Positions 44,279 to 56,365 are shown, numbered from the stretch's first letter. The stretch: 64,000 bases of DNA from Tupaia tana (GCA_026018925.1 JAKSZU010000006.1:131791592-131855591), one strand, 5' to 3'. The notes: generated by a model from the sequence alone, not told the origin. Translations and numbers: made by a program.

Positions 44279-44752
44279 AGAGAGACTTCTGATTTTCATC
44301 TGATGGTTTGTGAACAACACTTCAGATAAACTAACCTTGATAGAATGATGATTGATCCAAAAACTAATTCTCAATCTGTCTCATTGTAGCTTTTATTAAA
44401 AGGCCTTTACTGCATCTTTGGATCAATCCAGAGTCAGTTTCCTTTTGCTGTTATATAACAGCTTTTAAAATGTTCTAACTCTAATGCTCCTGCTAATTTT
44501 CTCTCTATGTGACCAAATGCACTGAATTTCAAGCAAACATAGATTATTTGATATGCTTCAGAGAGTTCCCAACATTATAGTCATCCTTTTCTCCCTGACC
44601 CAGTTTGGGTGCTTCTATATTCCCCTACCCTGGCATGATGTTAATGAGGAAACTTCTGAGGTAGAGAACCCACCGTATTGCCTTCAATCTTGTCCATTAA
44701 CCTGGAATCTTTCTGTAAGTTTCCAATAATTTGACCAATTATCACAAAAGAT
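44279..44752. other. Unassigned sequence
   Basis: No feature recognised. Confidence 0.45.
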
Positions 44753-45015
44753 TATAGTGGTTTAAAATATGGACCACAGGGTTAGACTTCCTGAATTCAA
44801 ATGTGAGCTCTGCTGATTACTAGCTCTGTAACCTTGAATGAATTGATTAGCATCTCTGGCTCTGTTTCTAAATATGTAAAATGGGGTGATAAGTAAAATA
44901 CCTAGCTCCTATGGTTGTCATAAAAGATGTTACAATAAGTGTGATAAAGTATCGAACACCCACACAGGAACAAAAAATAGAATGCACTCTAATACCTGAA
45001 CTGTTAGCTATGTTA
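44753..45015 (+). mobile_element. MIR SINE, nearly full length
   Basis: TATAGTGGTTTAAAATATGG, TTCAAATGTGAGCTCTGC, ACTAGCTCTGTAACCTTGAA, TAAATATGTAAAATGGGG and ATGGTTGTCATAAAAGATG follow the MIR consensus order from the tRNA-like head into the core. Confidence 0.8.
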
Positions 45016-45084
45016 ATAATATCAATGATGCTTCCAGAAATGGAACATAATCTGTTACCTTATTTAGATAATCCAGTTTTCATT

Positions 45085-45335
45085 TCTTTTTAAATTTCTC
45101 TATTTCTTTCTTGAGAGAAACAGCCCTCCCCCCACCCCCCACACACACAACAGTGTATCATCACACCATAAACCTCCCTGCCCCAAGCTCTCCAGTCAAG
45201 GGCATACCCACGGGCACACCTGTGGGTATACCTGGTGTGTTCATGTCGAGACAGGAACCCAACACTAGGCCTTCCCTTATAGCTCTACTATCATGCAGTG
45301 ATACCCTACTGCCTGTACCACTGTGACTGGGTCAA
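45085..45335 (-). mobile_element. Second SINE family (family B), old copy
   Basis: CTCTATTTCTTTCTTGAGAG, CCTCCCTGCCCCAAGCTCTC, GGTATACCTGGTGTGTTCATG, GACAGGAACCCAACACTAGG, head complement CTGTACCACTGTGACTGGGTC. Confidence 0.55.
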
Positions 45336-45380
45336 CATTTCTTTTAATTTGTAATTTTTTAACTTATAATAACTGCTTTT

Positions 45381-45627
45381 TTAAAAAAAAAATTTTAGAG
45401 AGATTTTTGCATGCACTTGCTGGAAAGGCAGAGGGGCAGAAATTGAGAAATCACCTCCAGGAGGAATGGCCATGACACAGTCCCTTCTCCTCCATTCTCC
45501 TCTCAGCATTTTGGGCACGCACACGTACGCACCTGGCCTGAGTTTTAAACTGTCAGGTCCGGGACTTGACCTGTAGTCGACTACATGGGAGTCCAGCGAT
45601 GTATCCACTACACCATTTGCTGGTTCC
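45381..45627 (-). mobile_element. tRNA-derived SINE, older copy
   Basis: GCATGCACTTGCTGGAAAGG, CACCTCCAGGAGGAATGGCC, CCCTTCTCCTCCATTCTCC, GGGACTTGACCTGTAGTCG, head ending CCATTTGCTGGTTCC. Confidence 0.88.
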
Positions 45628-47047
45628 AGAATATCTGCTTTTGAAGATGTGATGTCAAAAATGATGCAGGTCTGATGAGTCCTTTATGAAATTAACTTGT
45701 GACTTTTTTTTTAACACTTGGAAACTCTGTCAAACATTGCATTTGAGAGCTTATTCCAAATGTTATAGCATAATTGATTTAAATGCCATGTTTCTGAATG
45801 TGTACAGGTGTGGTTCATATATCTTAAATATATATCATTCTTTTTACAGGTCTAAAAGATTTTTAAACAGAATTCCTCCTCCTCCCAAATAATCTTTGAG
45901 TTTAAGTGGAGAAGGCAGTTACCCATATTTAGTAGGAGGGGAAACTGAGGACTTAAAGATTCAATTCAGTTGTGACCACTGTGCCACTGTATTTTTAGTA
46001 CAGTGAAAATTATCTTAAAAGTTTCCTGTTTCCTGTAGTGTTTGAGTACTATTGATCCTAAGACTATTTTGAGTAAGAAATCATAAATATCCCATAAATC
46101 CTGAAGATTAGCTTATGAAGGAAATGAGCAAAACATCAGGTAAAGAAATGGAGCAATTGGCATTGGTAGAGCTTAAAGGAAATAGGACACTGACTGCCAA
46201 AAAAACAAAAAGTAAATGACATAAAAAGTAGTTAAACAAGGAATATTAAAATATCACCAGTAAGAACAAACATCAAGTGAAAACTGAGTGTGAAATTTGC
46301 GTGACTTTGAAGTGGCCAAGATATTAAATTTGTGTTTTAAAAAATCTCTTTAGTATAAAAGAAGAAATCGAGCTGCCAAGTCATAAAATCTTGCAAAAGT
46401 ATATTTCAGAAAAAAGCCTGTTCGCAAAGGATGTTTCACTTGAACATAGATCATCCTGTCCAGATGACAGGGATCCATGGGTATTACTGTAAATGGCAAG
46501 TGAATTTTCTAAGCTTCTTACAATTACGTTAGAAGTCTCATCTAGTCACTGAATGTTCTAGGACCTGTCTTCATGTCTGCTATTTCCTTTCTCAACCTCT
46601 CACGATACATATTTAGAGTAGAAGTAACTATTTGGAGTCACCTACTGATTGTCTGAATGAAAAAGCTATAACAGAAGGTTCCGTAACACAGAGACTTAAT
46701 TGCTCTAGATGTTTAGAAAGCTCCAGCATGACAATGTTATTTATCCATAAAATGAGTTGAGTGAGTACAGTTAGTCTTGGCTCATTTAAACGTCCAACTT
46801 GACTGTTCCTTTGGCTAATCTAACATCTCAACTCAATCAAAAGAACTAATTGTGCTTTAAATCAGGTACATTGATTGTTTTACATGTGCATATCAGATGT
46901 CGCTTAATTTTTAGGTTCTTGTGGAAAAATACTGTTAGTCTGGATTGAGGTTATAAACTCGGGAGAAACATGGTTTGCAAGTTTATTATGCCAGTTTCAA
47001 AGAATCACTTCCTTTTTTCTTAGTCTTGGTTTTCTCCTCTTTTAAAA
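45628..47047. other. SINE-free unique block
   Basis: Mostly unassigned AT-rich sequence. A weak MIR-like complement (GGAAACTGAGGACTTAAAG) lies near 45940. Confidence 0.4.
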
Positions 47048-47335
47048 TGCTGTGTCAGTTAGGATAAGGTAGGCTCTGCTCCAATAACAAATACTTACCA
47101 AGACTTAATGATTCTTTTTGGTGGTTGTTCAGGATCCAGGCTCACAGAAACTCTATTCCCATGCTCTCATGGTCCCTGCAACAGAGGAAAAATTGCTTTG
47201 GCAATTCAATGTGTCTGTTCAAATTTCTTTAAAGTAGGTCATGTGACTACCTATAACTTCAAAGGAGTTGGGAAATGCAGTCCTACCATATACCTGAAAG
47301 GAGAAATATTACATGGTTTGTAAATAATCTTATTT
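47048..47335 (+). mobile_element. Ancient interspersed repeat, class undetermined
   Basis: GTCAGTTAGGATAAGGTAGG, CTCCAATAACAAATACTTACC, GGATCCAGGCTCACAGAAAC, GTAGGTCATGTGACTACC and GAGTTGGGAAATGCAGTCC follow the order of a widespread old mammalian repeat (ending GGGAAATGTAGTC). I cannot assign LTR or DNA class from memory. Confidence 0.5.
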
Positions 47336-48269
47336 ACTATCTAATAATTTCTTTCTGGAATAAATAGAATTATTATTTTAAAATGCTTAAAATACAATAT
47401 GCTTAACTATGTTTTGTTTACTGACTATATTTTGTTTGTTTCTTCAAGAAAAGAGAAACGGAACATCATAAAAATGGTATCTGTGAAGCAGAATGCTTGA
47501 ACATGTCTAATCACAATTTAAGTTCAGATTTTATTATAATTTCACATCATTCTTATGCACAAAAGCGAAAGGGTGCTTGGGGCTGTCTAAGAACACAAAA
47601 TAGCTCTTCTGAAAAAACAATTAAGGTACTTTTTAATTTAAGAAGCTAAAAATGTTAAAATAAAAGCATTAATGTCAAATAAATAAATGAGGTAGAAAAA
47701 TTTTAATTTTTCTCTCAAATTCCCCATGTAAATGAGGACCTGCTTTTTTGACCCCTCCCCCACACGATTTATATTTGTACCTGTGAAGTAAATTAGAGAA
47801 TAGAGGTAAATCAAGCAGAAAGTCACTTTTGGTTCATTTTTCTGCAGACAGAATTACCAGGATAAATTACAGTAAAAATTAGTCAGAGGTACTGTGTTTA
47901 AACAGAAAATTAGTTGCTTTCCTTAGTCTGAAAGTCATCAAATCCCTCCTATTTCTGTCTCTTCAGTTTCCAGTGCAAAGAAAGCTCCAAGCATGTAGAG
48001 AGAAAAACAACAGGACATCTCACCCAAGGAGATCAACCCCCGCAATAGGCCCAGGTTGCCAAAGTAGGCAGTCTTCGACCTGGATCTGCCTCCGCAGTAA
48101 GTGATGGAGCCAAAGAAGCCCTGGGGAAGTTAGTTTCCACCCAGTTCTCTCTCTCCTGGCTCTATCCTTGTTTGAGTACTTCTTCACGAAAATGGGTCCT
48201 CAGTTGAACGTGGAAGAAAAGTCAAAACAGATTCTGTGTGTCTTAAGACCTGTGCACGTTGCTAGCAAG
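47336..48269. other. Unassigned AT-rich sequence
   Basis: No feature recognised. Confidence 0.45.
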
Positions 48270-48390
48270 GTTATACCTCTGTCATTTGCACAATGTGTGA
48301 CCTGGCTAAATCACTACATCTCTCTCAATCACCATGGCCTCATCTTTAAAATGAGCAAAATGTTACACTCCTACATATCACACTAGATTT
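48270..48390 (+). mobile_element. MIR SINE fragment
   Basis: AATGTGTGACCTGGCTAAATC, CTCTCTCAATCACCATGGCC, TCATCTTTAAAATGAGCAAAA correspond to the MIR segment TGTGTGACCTTGG..CTCAGTTTCCTCATCTGTAAAATG. Confidence 0.65.
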
Positions 48391-48434
48391 GGGATAGAAT
48401 CAAAAGTGATGATTTTTGTAAAATTAAGCTCAAT

Positions 48435-48714
48435 TGGGAGCCAGCCAGATGGTATGTTGGGTAAAGCAGCTGGATCCCACATGGGTGACTATGTGGTTGA
48501 GTCCCAGATTCAGTGGCTTGTGAAACACACTGGGTTCATGTGTGTGTGTGTGCCCAAAATCTTGAGAGGAGAATAGAGGAGAAGGGAGTGAGGTGTAGGC
48601 ATCCCCCTGTGGAGAGCTTTCTAACTCCCTTTCTCTTCCTCTCTCTCCCTCTCTCTCTCTCTCTTTTTCTTTCTGATGAGAACATGTGCCCTATAGTAAA
48701 TTTAAAAAAAAAAA
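48435..48714 (+). mobile_element. tRNA-derived SINE, older copy
   Basis: GGGAGCCAGCCAGATGGTATG head, GTTGAGTCCCAG B box, CTTGAGAGGAGAATAGAGGAG, CT-rich run, GAACATGTGCCCTATAG, A tail. Confidence 0.85.
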
Positions 48715-48811
48715 TCTGCAATGATAAAAATCAAATAAACAAAACAAAATAATTTATGAATCATTTAAGATTGTATTTTCTCTACCAGTCTGTCTTAAAA
48801 CTTTTTTTCTT

Positions 48812-49089
48812 GTGAACCAGCAGTTAGCATAACGACTATGTCGCTGGACTCCCACATAGTCAACCGCGGTTCGCGTCCCGGACCTGGTGGCTTAAAACTC
48901 ATGCCGGGCGCGTGGGCGTGCGTGCCCAAGATCCCGAGAGGAGAATGGAGGAGAAGGGATTGCGGCGTGACCATCCCCCCTGGGGGGTGATTTCTCGCTT
49001 TCTTTCTCTATGTCTCTCTCTGTCTGTCTGGCAAGCGCACACGCCCTAAAAAGCGAAAACCTCTCCAAAAAGAACAAACAAAAAAAAAA
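48812..49089 (+). mobile_element. tRNA-derived SINE, young full-length copy
   Basis: GAACCAGCAGTTAGCATAACG head, GGTTCGCGTCC B box, CpG-rich body, interrupted A tail. Perfect direct repeat AAAACTTTTTTTCTT at 48797-48811 and 49090-49104, with nick site TT|AAAA. Confidence 0.95.
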
Positions 49090-49104
49090 AAAACTTTTTT
49101 TCTT

Positions 49105-50500
49105 TCTACACACATGTGACATCTTTCTACGAAGTACAATACCCAAAGTGGTAGGTAGGTGAACTCTGCACTTTTCTTCCCACTAAAGAAAGCCCAGTAT
49201 CATTCAAGTGAATAGGAGTGATGTGATTAGAAAATAAACTGGGTTTCTGTTTATTTATTTTGAAAAGCATGTAATTGGCAGATGTGAGGATTTTTGTTCT
49301 GTAAAATATGTGTGGCTTATCTCACAGTAGATGATGGCCCACCCATGGGTGTAGACTCTGTTGTAAAAAGACACTTTGCATTCACTGAGAGGAAGAAGGC
49401 CTTCTTACAGATCAGGGTCATGCACATGCTCTGTTTTGCCATTAGGAGGTGGTATTTGTAACGTCCATCATTCACTCAAGAGGCAAAGGCAGCCGAGGCC
49501 ACCATGGTAATAGCAAAGGCAACAACCAAGGCAGATAGCCCTCACTCCTAAGGTAGTCAGTGTTTGTCCAAGCTTAATCTGGCAGGTCTCATTTCAGGTT
49601 GCATAAATGATAGCATACGAGAGAAAGCAAGGGCAGATATGAGCGTGTGTATGTCAGATTGTAGGCACCGCTGGAGCGCTCACAAAGGGCATCAGTCTTA
49701 AAGGGACAAATTACAGAGACATTCACCATGGCTGTCCACACCATTTCCCTGACACGTCTTCACCTCCCATCAAATCCAAAGAAAACGGCTATTTTAGATC
49801 CTACCTTGAATTGAGCATTCCCCTTGCATCTTGTTGTTGTATCTTTTTCCTGTCTAGTCATAATATGCACCAAAAACAACTTGTGAGGACAACTTTCACC
49901 TAGGATATACCCCGTGGCTCAAGCACATGGTTCATTATAGAGCTGCAAGCAGTCAGAGGTTGGCAGTCTTAGTTAATGGAATAACAGATAGAGAGCAAGA
50001 ATAATAACTCCCTTGTCTCTCAGTCTATTAATAGTGGGACCATTAATATTGCAAAATGACTGGTAATAAGAATATTTTAAGGGAGAAAAAGCCTTTGCAA
50101 TAAATGAACTTTTATAGCTAAAAGGCTTGTTAGAACATAAGTCTGGTGCTTAAGAAAATAGAGCACCAGTTTACTGGATACACATATATTTATTAGTTGT
50201 TATTATTGTTTGTTTACTATGTTATTCTCTCTTTCTAAAAAAGATGTTTAGTCATTTCCCTCTTAGCATCAGTATCCAAAAAATACATGGCAACTCATGA
50301 CCTAGGAATATATTTATATAACATCACAACCATTTTCCATGGCAACAAGCCTTGTCAAGCTGTCAGATGCCATGAGACAGACTTCTGAGCAGTTCCCAAA
50401 TAAATAGAATTCGAATATAGAAATGAATAGGATTCCTGTTGTTCTACAGAGATTTCTAATATTGAACTCAGAGATATGTGGGACTGTACCATATATATAC
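49105..50500. other. SINE-free unique block, candidate regulatory sequence
   Basis: No repeat recognised. 49430-49720 is GC-richer with CpG (GGCAGCCGAGGCCACCATGG, CACCGCTGGAGCGCTCAC). 50330-50349 carries TTCCATGGCAACAAG, an X-box-like half site. No gene. Confidence 0.4.
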
Positions 50501-50521
50501 ACACACACAAACACACACACA

Positions 50522-50606
<85 letters not shown>
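50501..50606. repeat. (CA)n(TA)n compound microsatellite
   Basis: CA repeats to about 50552 then TA repeats to about 50605. Forms an alternating purine-pyrimidine tract of about 100 bp. Confidence 0.97.
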
Positions 50607-50608
<2 letters not shown>

Positions 50609-51244
50609 AAGATGACTTACTTCAAAGATGCATGACAGATAAATGTAGCCTCCTTGAGAGATGATATGTAGTTTATTTTCAGAAGGTAGTGACTGTTGTC
50701 TTGAAGTTTGGATGATTTTTCTTATATTACCATGTTTCTTGAACAGTTAAAATTCAACAAAAGTTCTAGACACTCAATAGTTAAAGTTGCACTGACACCA
50801 TTATGGGACTTATAAAGACTTAAAATTGGGGTGATAAGAAAGGCAGAACTTTGGTTTTTTCATTCCATCACTCCTATACTTGCACAGGAGTCTGATATAG
50901 AATGCAGTCCAGTTCTTTGCTAGGAAGCTATAGATGAATAGAAAATAGGTGGAGGGAAGGATGGGAGGATGGGTGGACAGAGGGAGTAAGGGATGAACAG
51001 ATAGGTCTATCTCATGGCTAAATAACAACCGTCATTAACCTCAGTACATACTGTATGTTTTTGTCAATGAGTTAATTATTATGTAAATTTTGCAGTTGAA
51101 CAAATGAGGGATGAGGAAGTACAGTTATTCCTTCTGCAGTATTTAAGCTTTTGTGAAAGTTAAGAGTAAAATCTAACAGGATAACTCCCTTGCCCCAGAC
51201 CTTTGGTCTAGAATTGAGAAAGTCTTGAATTCTTGTCCTGGTTC
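50607..51244. other. Unassigned sequence
   Basis: A GGGAGGATGGGTGGA-type purine tract near 50950-50990. No gene. Confidence 0.4.
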
Positions 51245-51715
51245 TGCCATTATATTGATTAGCTATTGTTATGTAGCCAATCACTTTAAACTTAGTGCTT
51301 AAAATAATGTATATCTCTTGTGATTCTGTGAATTGGGGGACTCAAGAAAGTCCAGCCTTGAGGGTGAATACACACACGTGGCATCTATTGGGAGAGGTTG
51401 TGGCGGGGGTCGCCTGGGTTAGAACACTAGGTCAGCTGGAATCTCTCTCTTTCCAAGATGTCTCAGGGCATTTCCCTCTCCCTGTGACCTCTTCGTGTGG
51501 TCTTCTCTACAGCATAGTCAGGCTCCATGATGGGCCTAAGAAAGTCCAGTTGATCAAAGCACAAGTTACCAAATCATCTTAAGGCTTAGACCTGGAAGTA
51601 ACACAATGTTCTTTTGCTAAATTCTAATCACTGTAGTACATTATAGATTCAAAAGGAAGGGGCCGTACAAGTGTGAGACTATCAGTAAACATGGTTCATA
51701 GGTGGCCCCCCCAAT
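51245..51715 (+). mobile_element. Ancient interspersed repeat, class undetermined
   Basis: GATTAGCTATTGTTATGTAGCC, ACTTTAAACTTAGTGCTTAAAA, GTGATTCTGTGAATTGGGGG, and the far end GGGGCCGTACAAGTGTGAGAC..GTGGCCCCCCCAATGTC..GGCTGCC correspond in order to an old mammalian repeat that starts GTTACTGCTGTGTAACAAA and ends near GAGGCTGCC. Confidence 0.5.
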
Positions 51716-52089
51716 GTCACAGGCTGCCTTAGCAACCAAAGTGTGACCTAAATATTGTTTCTTCAACAGTCAAACTAAGAGGTTGGACTAATTACCATTA
51801 AACTATTGACTTCTTTTACCTATTTCTTTACTGACTTTAGTAGCCCAATGCTCCTTTAGTCATCCAATACAGTATAATATTTCAGAAAAATGGACTCCAA
51901 AACCTCTAAAGTCAGGTTCATTTTCACATCCATGATGAACAACTCTTGTGTCTAATAGAATTGGCAGGCAGCTCCAGGAACATGCCTGCATTCTGATCTT
52001 CGTGGTATCTTCTCTTATCCTGGTAGCCTGTATTTCAAGAATGACAGCAGGAATCTAGAAATCATTCTTGACTCCTCTTGTCAACAATA

Positions 52090-52250
52090 TCCACAATTAG
52101 TAATAATGATATGATGAGGAAAGCATTATTATTATCTGCATTTTTCAAATGAGGAAAATAAGATACCAGAGAAGCTGTAGCCCACCCAGTGTCACAGGAT
52201 AAGTAGAGCAGCTTTGTCCTTAATTGCAGTATTTTGCTAGGAACAATGAC
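52090..52250 (-). mobile_element. MIR SINE fragment, complement
   Basis: ATTATTATTATCTGCATTTTTC, AAATGAGGAAAATAAGATACC, GTAGCCCACCCAGTGTCACAGG match the complement of the MIR centre. Confidence 0.65.
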
Positions 52251-52489
52251 CTTGAGCTCTTAAAAGTAGAGTTGAACTTAAACTTTATGATGCAATGATT
52301 TGGAGGCATTTTGAAAGTATAATTTGTATTACTGAATTGTTTGTGTGATAGGCAATTCATAACTTTCCGTAATTGCGTAGCTCTCAGAATACGGCTTTAA
52401 GCGAGGAATAAGGTGGTCACCCTGAAATACCTTGTAGTCGTATCATCATCACACACAGGCATATACACACACTGTTGAGAACTCCATTT

Positions 52490-52640
52490 TTGTTTTTAGT
52501 GAACGCTTACAACATAAATTATAGGGAGGACTGTAATATAACCTCTGTTTTATGGATAAGGAAGACTAAGATGCTCATGTTCAATGACTCAGCCCAGGGG
52601 AGCTGGCGCTAAAATCAAGTGTGGAAACTGCTAGCAATGA
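52490..52640 (-). mobile_element. MIR SINE fragment, complement
   Basis: CTCTGTTTTATGGATAAGGAAG, ACTAAGATGCTCATGTTCAATG, ACTCAGCCCAGGGGAGCTGG follow the MIR complement pattern. Confidence 0.5.
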
Positions 52641-54111
52641 GTAGCTAATAATTAATTAGCTGAAGGGACTAGACATATGGCATAGGTTAAAATTATTCAG
52701 AAGGCCATGATTCTGAGGTCAGACTCTCAGTAATACGATTAATCTGTTACTTTGCATCTATTTTATTTAAAAAAAACCATTGCAGAGAAATGAAGAATGT
52801 TAAGTGAGGATCATGAGCTACAAACTTTAACTAAATAGTTTTGAAACTATTTTTAACACAATGTTTGTGTTGGGGGTACAGATAAGGTCCCTGAGACTCT
52901 CGAAGTATGTATAAAAGCTTTTCTGGAAATAAGGGAAACTATTCTTGGAAATGTTTCTTCTGCTGAAAGTCATATAAATCAACAACTTACTATTTAAAGC
53001 ATGTGAATAGTCCCCTTCCCCCAACTTTTTCAAATGATTTGTTATGGCTTTGCATATTTTTTTCCATGAATTTTCACTGCTAAAAGAAAAACACAACATT
53101 GGCGGATGAGAACATTTTCTTTGAAGCCACTGAAGAGTTACAGTTTGGCTGGTCACACTGTCCCCCTTGTTGTCCTCTGGCTGCTGTTTGCCAGTGCCCT
53201 GGAGGGGCCATCCATCGGGACAAGGAAGGAATTTCTTCCATCTTTGGTGTCGCCTAACGACATAAATTAAACACAATTAGGAAGGGACTTCAAAAAGACC
53301 CAATAACCACTTACCCAACAGTTTCCCTGAATTCATGTGCATTCGTTTCATTCAAAGGTTGGTTAATTTGCTTAAACATTCCCCAGTCTGCCTTCTTCCA
53401 ATGGTTCACAAATCCATCCTGGCTTAATATTAACTAATATTTGCATTATATAATGTCTACTCCATCCCAGCCTTCTCACAATTCATAAGTCTACTACAGC
53501 TAAATCCATCCACTGATTGCTATTAAATTCCACTTCCTTTATATGTCAAAGGTACACATTAGTAATAAAGAAAAGGGAGGAGTATGGAAATCTCTATTCC
53601 TCCCACTGACCCAAATTAAGTGTGGAGCATCTTTTTTTCCTTGCCATATATTCATCTAAAACAAAGTCCCGAGGAGAGAGCAAAAAGGGTTTATTAGAAA
53701 GCTTTGATCTGAGGCCCTGCCTCCATTGTCCACTTTGCTACCCAAGTGGCCCAGTTAGATCATTTCCCCCATGACATTTGAGGCCGCATCTCAGGGAAAT
53801 CATACAATTCCTACAGAGTATAACTTTAGTTTAGTTGTGCTTTAATATAAGAGATAAATTTCTTGAGTTTACTTAAAAACAAACAAAAACAGAAATATTG
53901 TAGGAATAGATCTTACCCAAATGCTGAGGTCCAAATAGGAGTTAACTTATGGGTCACAGAATTTTCAGGGCTGAAAATTACTTCAGAGAGTATTAAATCC
54001 AAGTCTTAATGATTCACCCTCAAAATCCACTTTCCACTCTCTCCCTTACCACTGTCTCTGTGAGTGATATCACCTGTGTGGGGTAGTCATTCCTCTCCAG
54101 GAACCACTCCC
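52641..54111. other. SINE-free unique block
   Basis: No repeat recognised. 53020-53290 is complex, balanced sequence. A 149-codon minus frame (52827-53276) covers it but shows no domain and is probably chance. Confidence 0.4.
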
Positions 54112-54155
54112 CTACATACACACACACACTCACACACAGACACACACACACACAG
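54112..54155. repeat. Imperfect (CA)n microsatellite
   Basis: CA dinucleotides with a few interruptions. Confidence 0.95.
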
Positions 54156-54229
54156 GGTTGTTGCCAGAGTAATTTCACTTAGCCATAAACCTGGCCACAT
54201 TATTCTAGGGCTTAAAAATCTTCAGTGGG

Positions 54230-54475
54230 AGTGAGGCCAGTAGATAGTGTGGTGGTTAAGGTGCTGGATCCTATATGCCCAACTCCGTAATTACCAGCAG
54301 CTTAAAGAATACTCTGTTCGTGTGTACACACGTGCTGCATGCCCAAAATCCCAATGGAGGAGACGAGATTGTGTCATAGACATCCCCCCAAGAGAATCCT
54401 TTCTCATCTTCCATCTCTGCCTCTGCCTCCATAAGCACACATTCCTTATAGCAAAATTTCATTTAAAAGAAGGAA
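54230..54475 (+). mobile_element. tRNA-derived SINE, older copy
   Basis: GGCCAGTAGATAGTGTGGTGG head, CATGCCCAAAATCCCAATGG, CATCCCCCCAAGAGAATC, AAGCACACATTCCTTATAGC. Confidence 0.8.
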
Positions 54476-54750
54476 AATAATTTTCAATGATTTGCCATTT
54501 TTTTCCATTCAATAAAGCCTACACAAAATGGCATAGGCTTTCCAAACAGCATCCTTTACCAAATTTATCTCTGTCCCTTTTTTCTATCCCAGGTTCAGAC
54601 AGGCTGACACTTCACTGTTGCTCCCCAAGCATCATTGTTTTCCTACTGTCCCCCTTTGCTAACCTTCGTTTATATGCCCTTCCTCCTCTGCTCCTCCTAA
54701 AGAGGATATCCTGCTTATTTTTAAAGACAAAAATTAAATGTTACCTTTCT

Positions 54751-55247
54751 TTATTATTATTATTATTTTTTTTTTTTGGAGAGGTTTTCGCTACAGGGTG
54801 CGTGCGCTTGCCAGACAGACAGAGAGAGACATAGAGACAGAAAGTGAAAAATCACCCCCCAGGGGGGATGGTCACGCTGCAATCCCTTCTCCTCCATTCT
54901 CCTCTCAGGATCTTGGGCACGCACGCATACGCGCCCGGTGTGAGTTTTAAGTCACCGGGTTCGGGACACGAACCGCGGTTGACTACGTGGGAGTCCAGCG
55001 ACATAGCCATTACGCTAACTGCTGGTTCCCTCTTTATTATTTTTTAATAAGGTTTTTTCCATAGGGTGTGTGCACTCAACAGAGAAAAAGAAAGTGAAAA
55101 ATCACCCCGTATGGGGATGGCCACACTGCAATTTTGGGAATTGACTCACACATGCCCAGCATGAGTTTCAAGCCAATGGGTCCAGGACTCAAACCAAGGT
55201 TGGCCACGTGAAAGTCCAGCACATTAACCACCACACTGGTGGCCCCT
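54751..55247 (-). mobile_element. tRNA-derived SINE (outer element of a nested pair)
   Basis: Body and head at 55051-55247 (complement; GGGTGTGTGCACTCAACAGAG, CACCCCGTATGGGGATGG, then an internal deletion, GGCCACGTGAAAGTCCAGC and head end GGCCCC). Its T-rich tail is split by the inner SINE. Perfect direct repeat AAATGTTACCTTTCT at 54736-54750 and 55248-55262 frames the whole unit. Confidence 0.85.
54767..55030 (-). mobile_element. tRNA-derived SINE, young (inner element of a nested pair)
   Basis: CpG-rich full-length copy inserted in the tail of the outer SINE. TCTTTATTATT lies on both sides (from 54748 and 55031) and is part of its target-site duplication. Confidence 0.92.
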
Positions 55248-55262
55248 AAATGTTACCTTTCT

Positions 55263-55544
55263 ATGGAGCCTTTCCCATTAATCATGGAGCGAGTTATCGT
55301 ATGGCTGCTGTATGCTGTATGCATCACAGTCACATCATGCACATATCTCCTGGGACACATGAAATATCACAGTGGGACTAAATGTATCTCTCCCACTGGA
55401 CATGAAGCACAGAGGTTGAATCACACACAGCAAATCACACAGCAAAGGCAATTCTATTGTTTCTTCATTCACTGGGTGAGTAAACACTGTTATTCTGATT
55501 TAGTATTGGAGTACATAGGAGAAGAACTTCAAAACATGGAATTA
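55263..55544. other. Unassigned sequence
   Basis: The 114-codon frame starting 55239 begins inside the outer SINE and has no recognisable domain. Confidence 0.4.
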
Positions 55545-55642
55545 AAGAATGAGGTTTTGGGGTTTTTTGGTCCAAAAAATTGAAATCAATGCATCGATTT
55601 TTCATAATACACATTTTTTCATGAACTTTGTGAAGACGTCCT
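55545..55642 (-). mobile_element. Mariner-like MITE, half copy
   Basis: TTTTGGTCCAAAAAATTGAAA, ATTTTTCATAATACACATTTT, TTCATGAACTTTGTGAAGACG is the complement of the copy at 61430-61567 (GTCTTCAAAAAGTTCCTGGAA..CCAAAATAAAC). Only one terminus is recognisable. Confidence 0.6.
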
Positions 55643-55680
55643 CATATTAGATATGACTGCTGTCACATACATTAAAGTTC

Positions 55681-55945
55681 AGAGGCTGGTCTTATGGTCT
55701 ACTGATTAAGGAAGCTGGAACCCACATGGTTGACTGTTAAGTAGAATCCTGGCCCCCCATGGCTTGAAAAACACAATGAGCATGTGTGGATATGTGTTCC
55801 CAAATCCTGGCAAAGTGGAGAAACGGGGAAGTAGGCACTGCAGCATGCCCATGCCCTGGTAGGGAGTCTCTCTCTCTCTCCCCCCTTGACAAGTGCATAT
55901 GCCCTCCAGCATGTAAACAAACAAACAAAACAAACAAACAAACAA
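55681..55945 (+). mobile_element. tRNA-derived SINE, older copy
   Basis: AGAGGCTGGTCTTATGGTCTA head, CTGGAACCCACATGG, CAATGAGCATGTGTGGATATG, CT-rich part, AAGTGCATATGCCCTCCAGC, (CAAA)n tail. Confidence 0.8.
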
Positions 55946-56039
55946 AAAATAAGTTGAAGAAATAGATATTAGACCAACACACCAATGAATATGCAATTAT
56001 TGTCTGTGATAGGTGGTTTTATATGTGCTTTTATAAAAT

Positions 56040-56365
56040 AATAGAGCATAAGGAATAAAATGAGGAATGAGTGGAAGAGCTCATTTAGAGGGGGATGTGG
56101 AGTAGCAGAGAAAATATTTCTGAGAATGTGGCATTTAATTTGGAATCTGAGGGATGGGTAGAGAATAGCCAAGAAGAGTGAATAAAAGCCTGTCTGAAGG
56201 TCTTCTATCAGGAATGGGCTTGTGAAAGGGATTTAAAACAGGTTAGTGCAGGTAAAACAGAGGAAGCAAGGGCCATAAATTCAGGGGAGGCTTGGGGGAC
56301 AGACAAGGCTAAACCACAGAGTGGATTGAATCAAAAGTGCATTGGAAAGCCATGGAAGGGTTAAT
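56040..56365 (-). mobile_element. L2 LINE fragment, complement
   Basis: GCAAGGGCCATAAATTCAGGG, GACTGGATTG-like AGAGTGGATTG, and GGAAAGCCATGGAAGGGTT match the complement of L2 (GGAAGCCATTGGAGGGTTT). Diverged. Confidence 0.55.

Noticed and set aside
50423..50664. Threonine/histidine and tyrosine/isoleucine repeat peptides
   Set aside because: Translations of the (CA)n(TA)n microsatellite.
52827..53276. 149-codon open frame on the minus strand
   Set aside because: No recognisable domain or splice context; probably chance, though conservation of the underlying DNA is worth testing.
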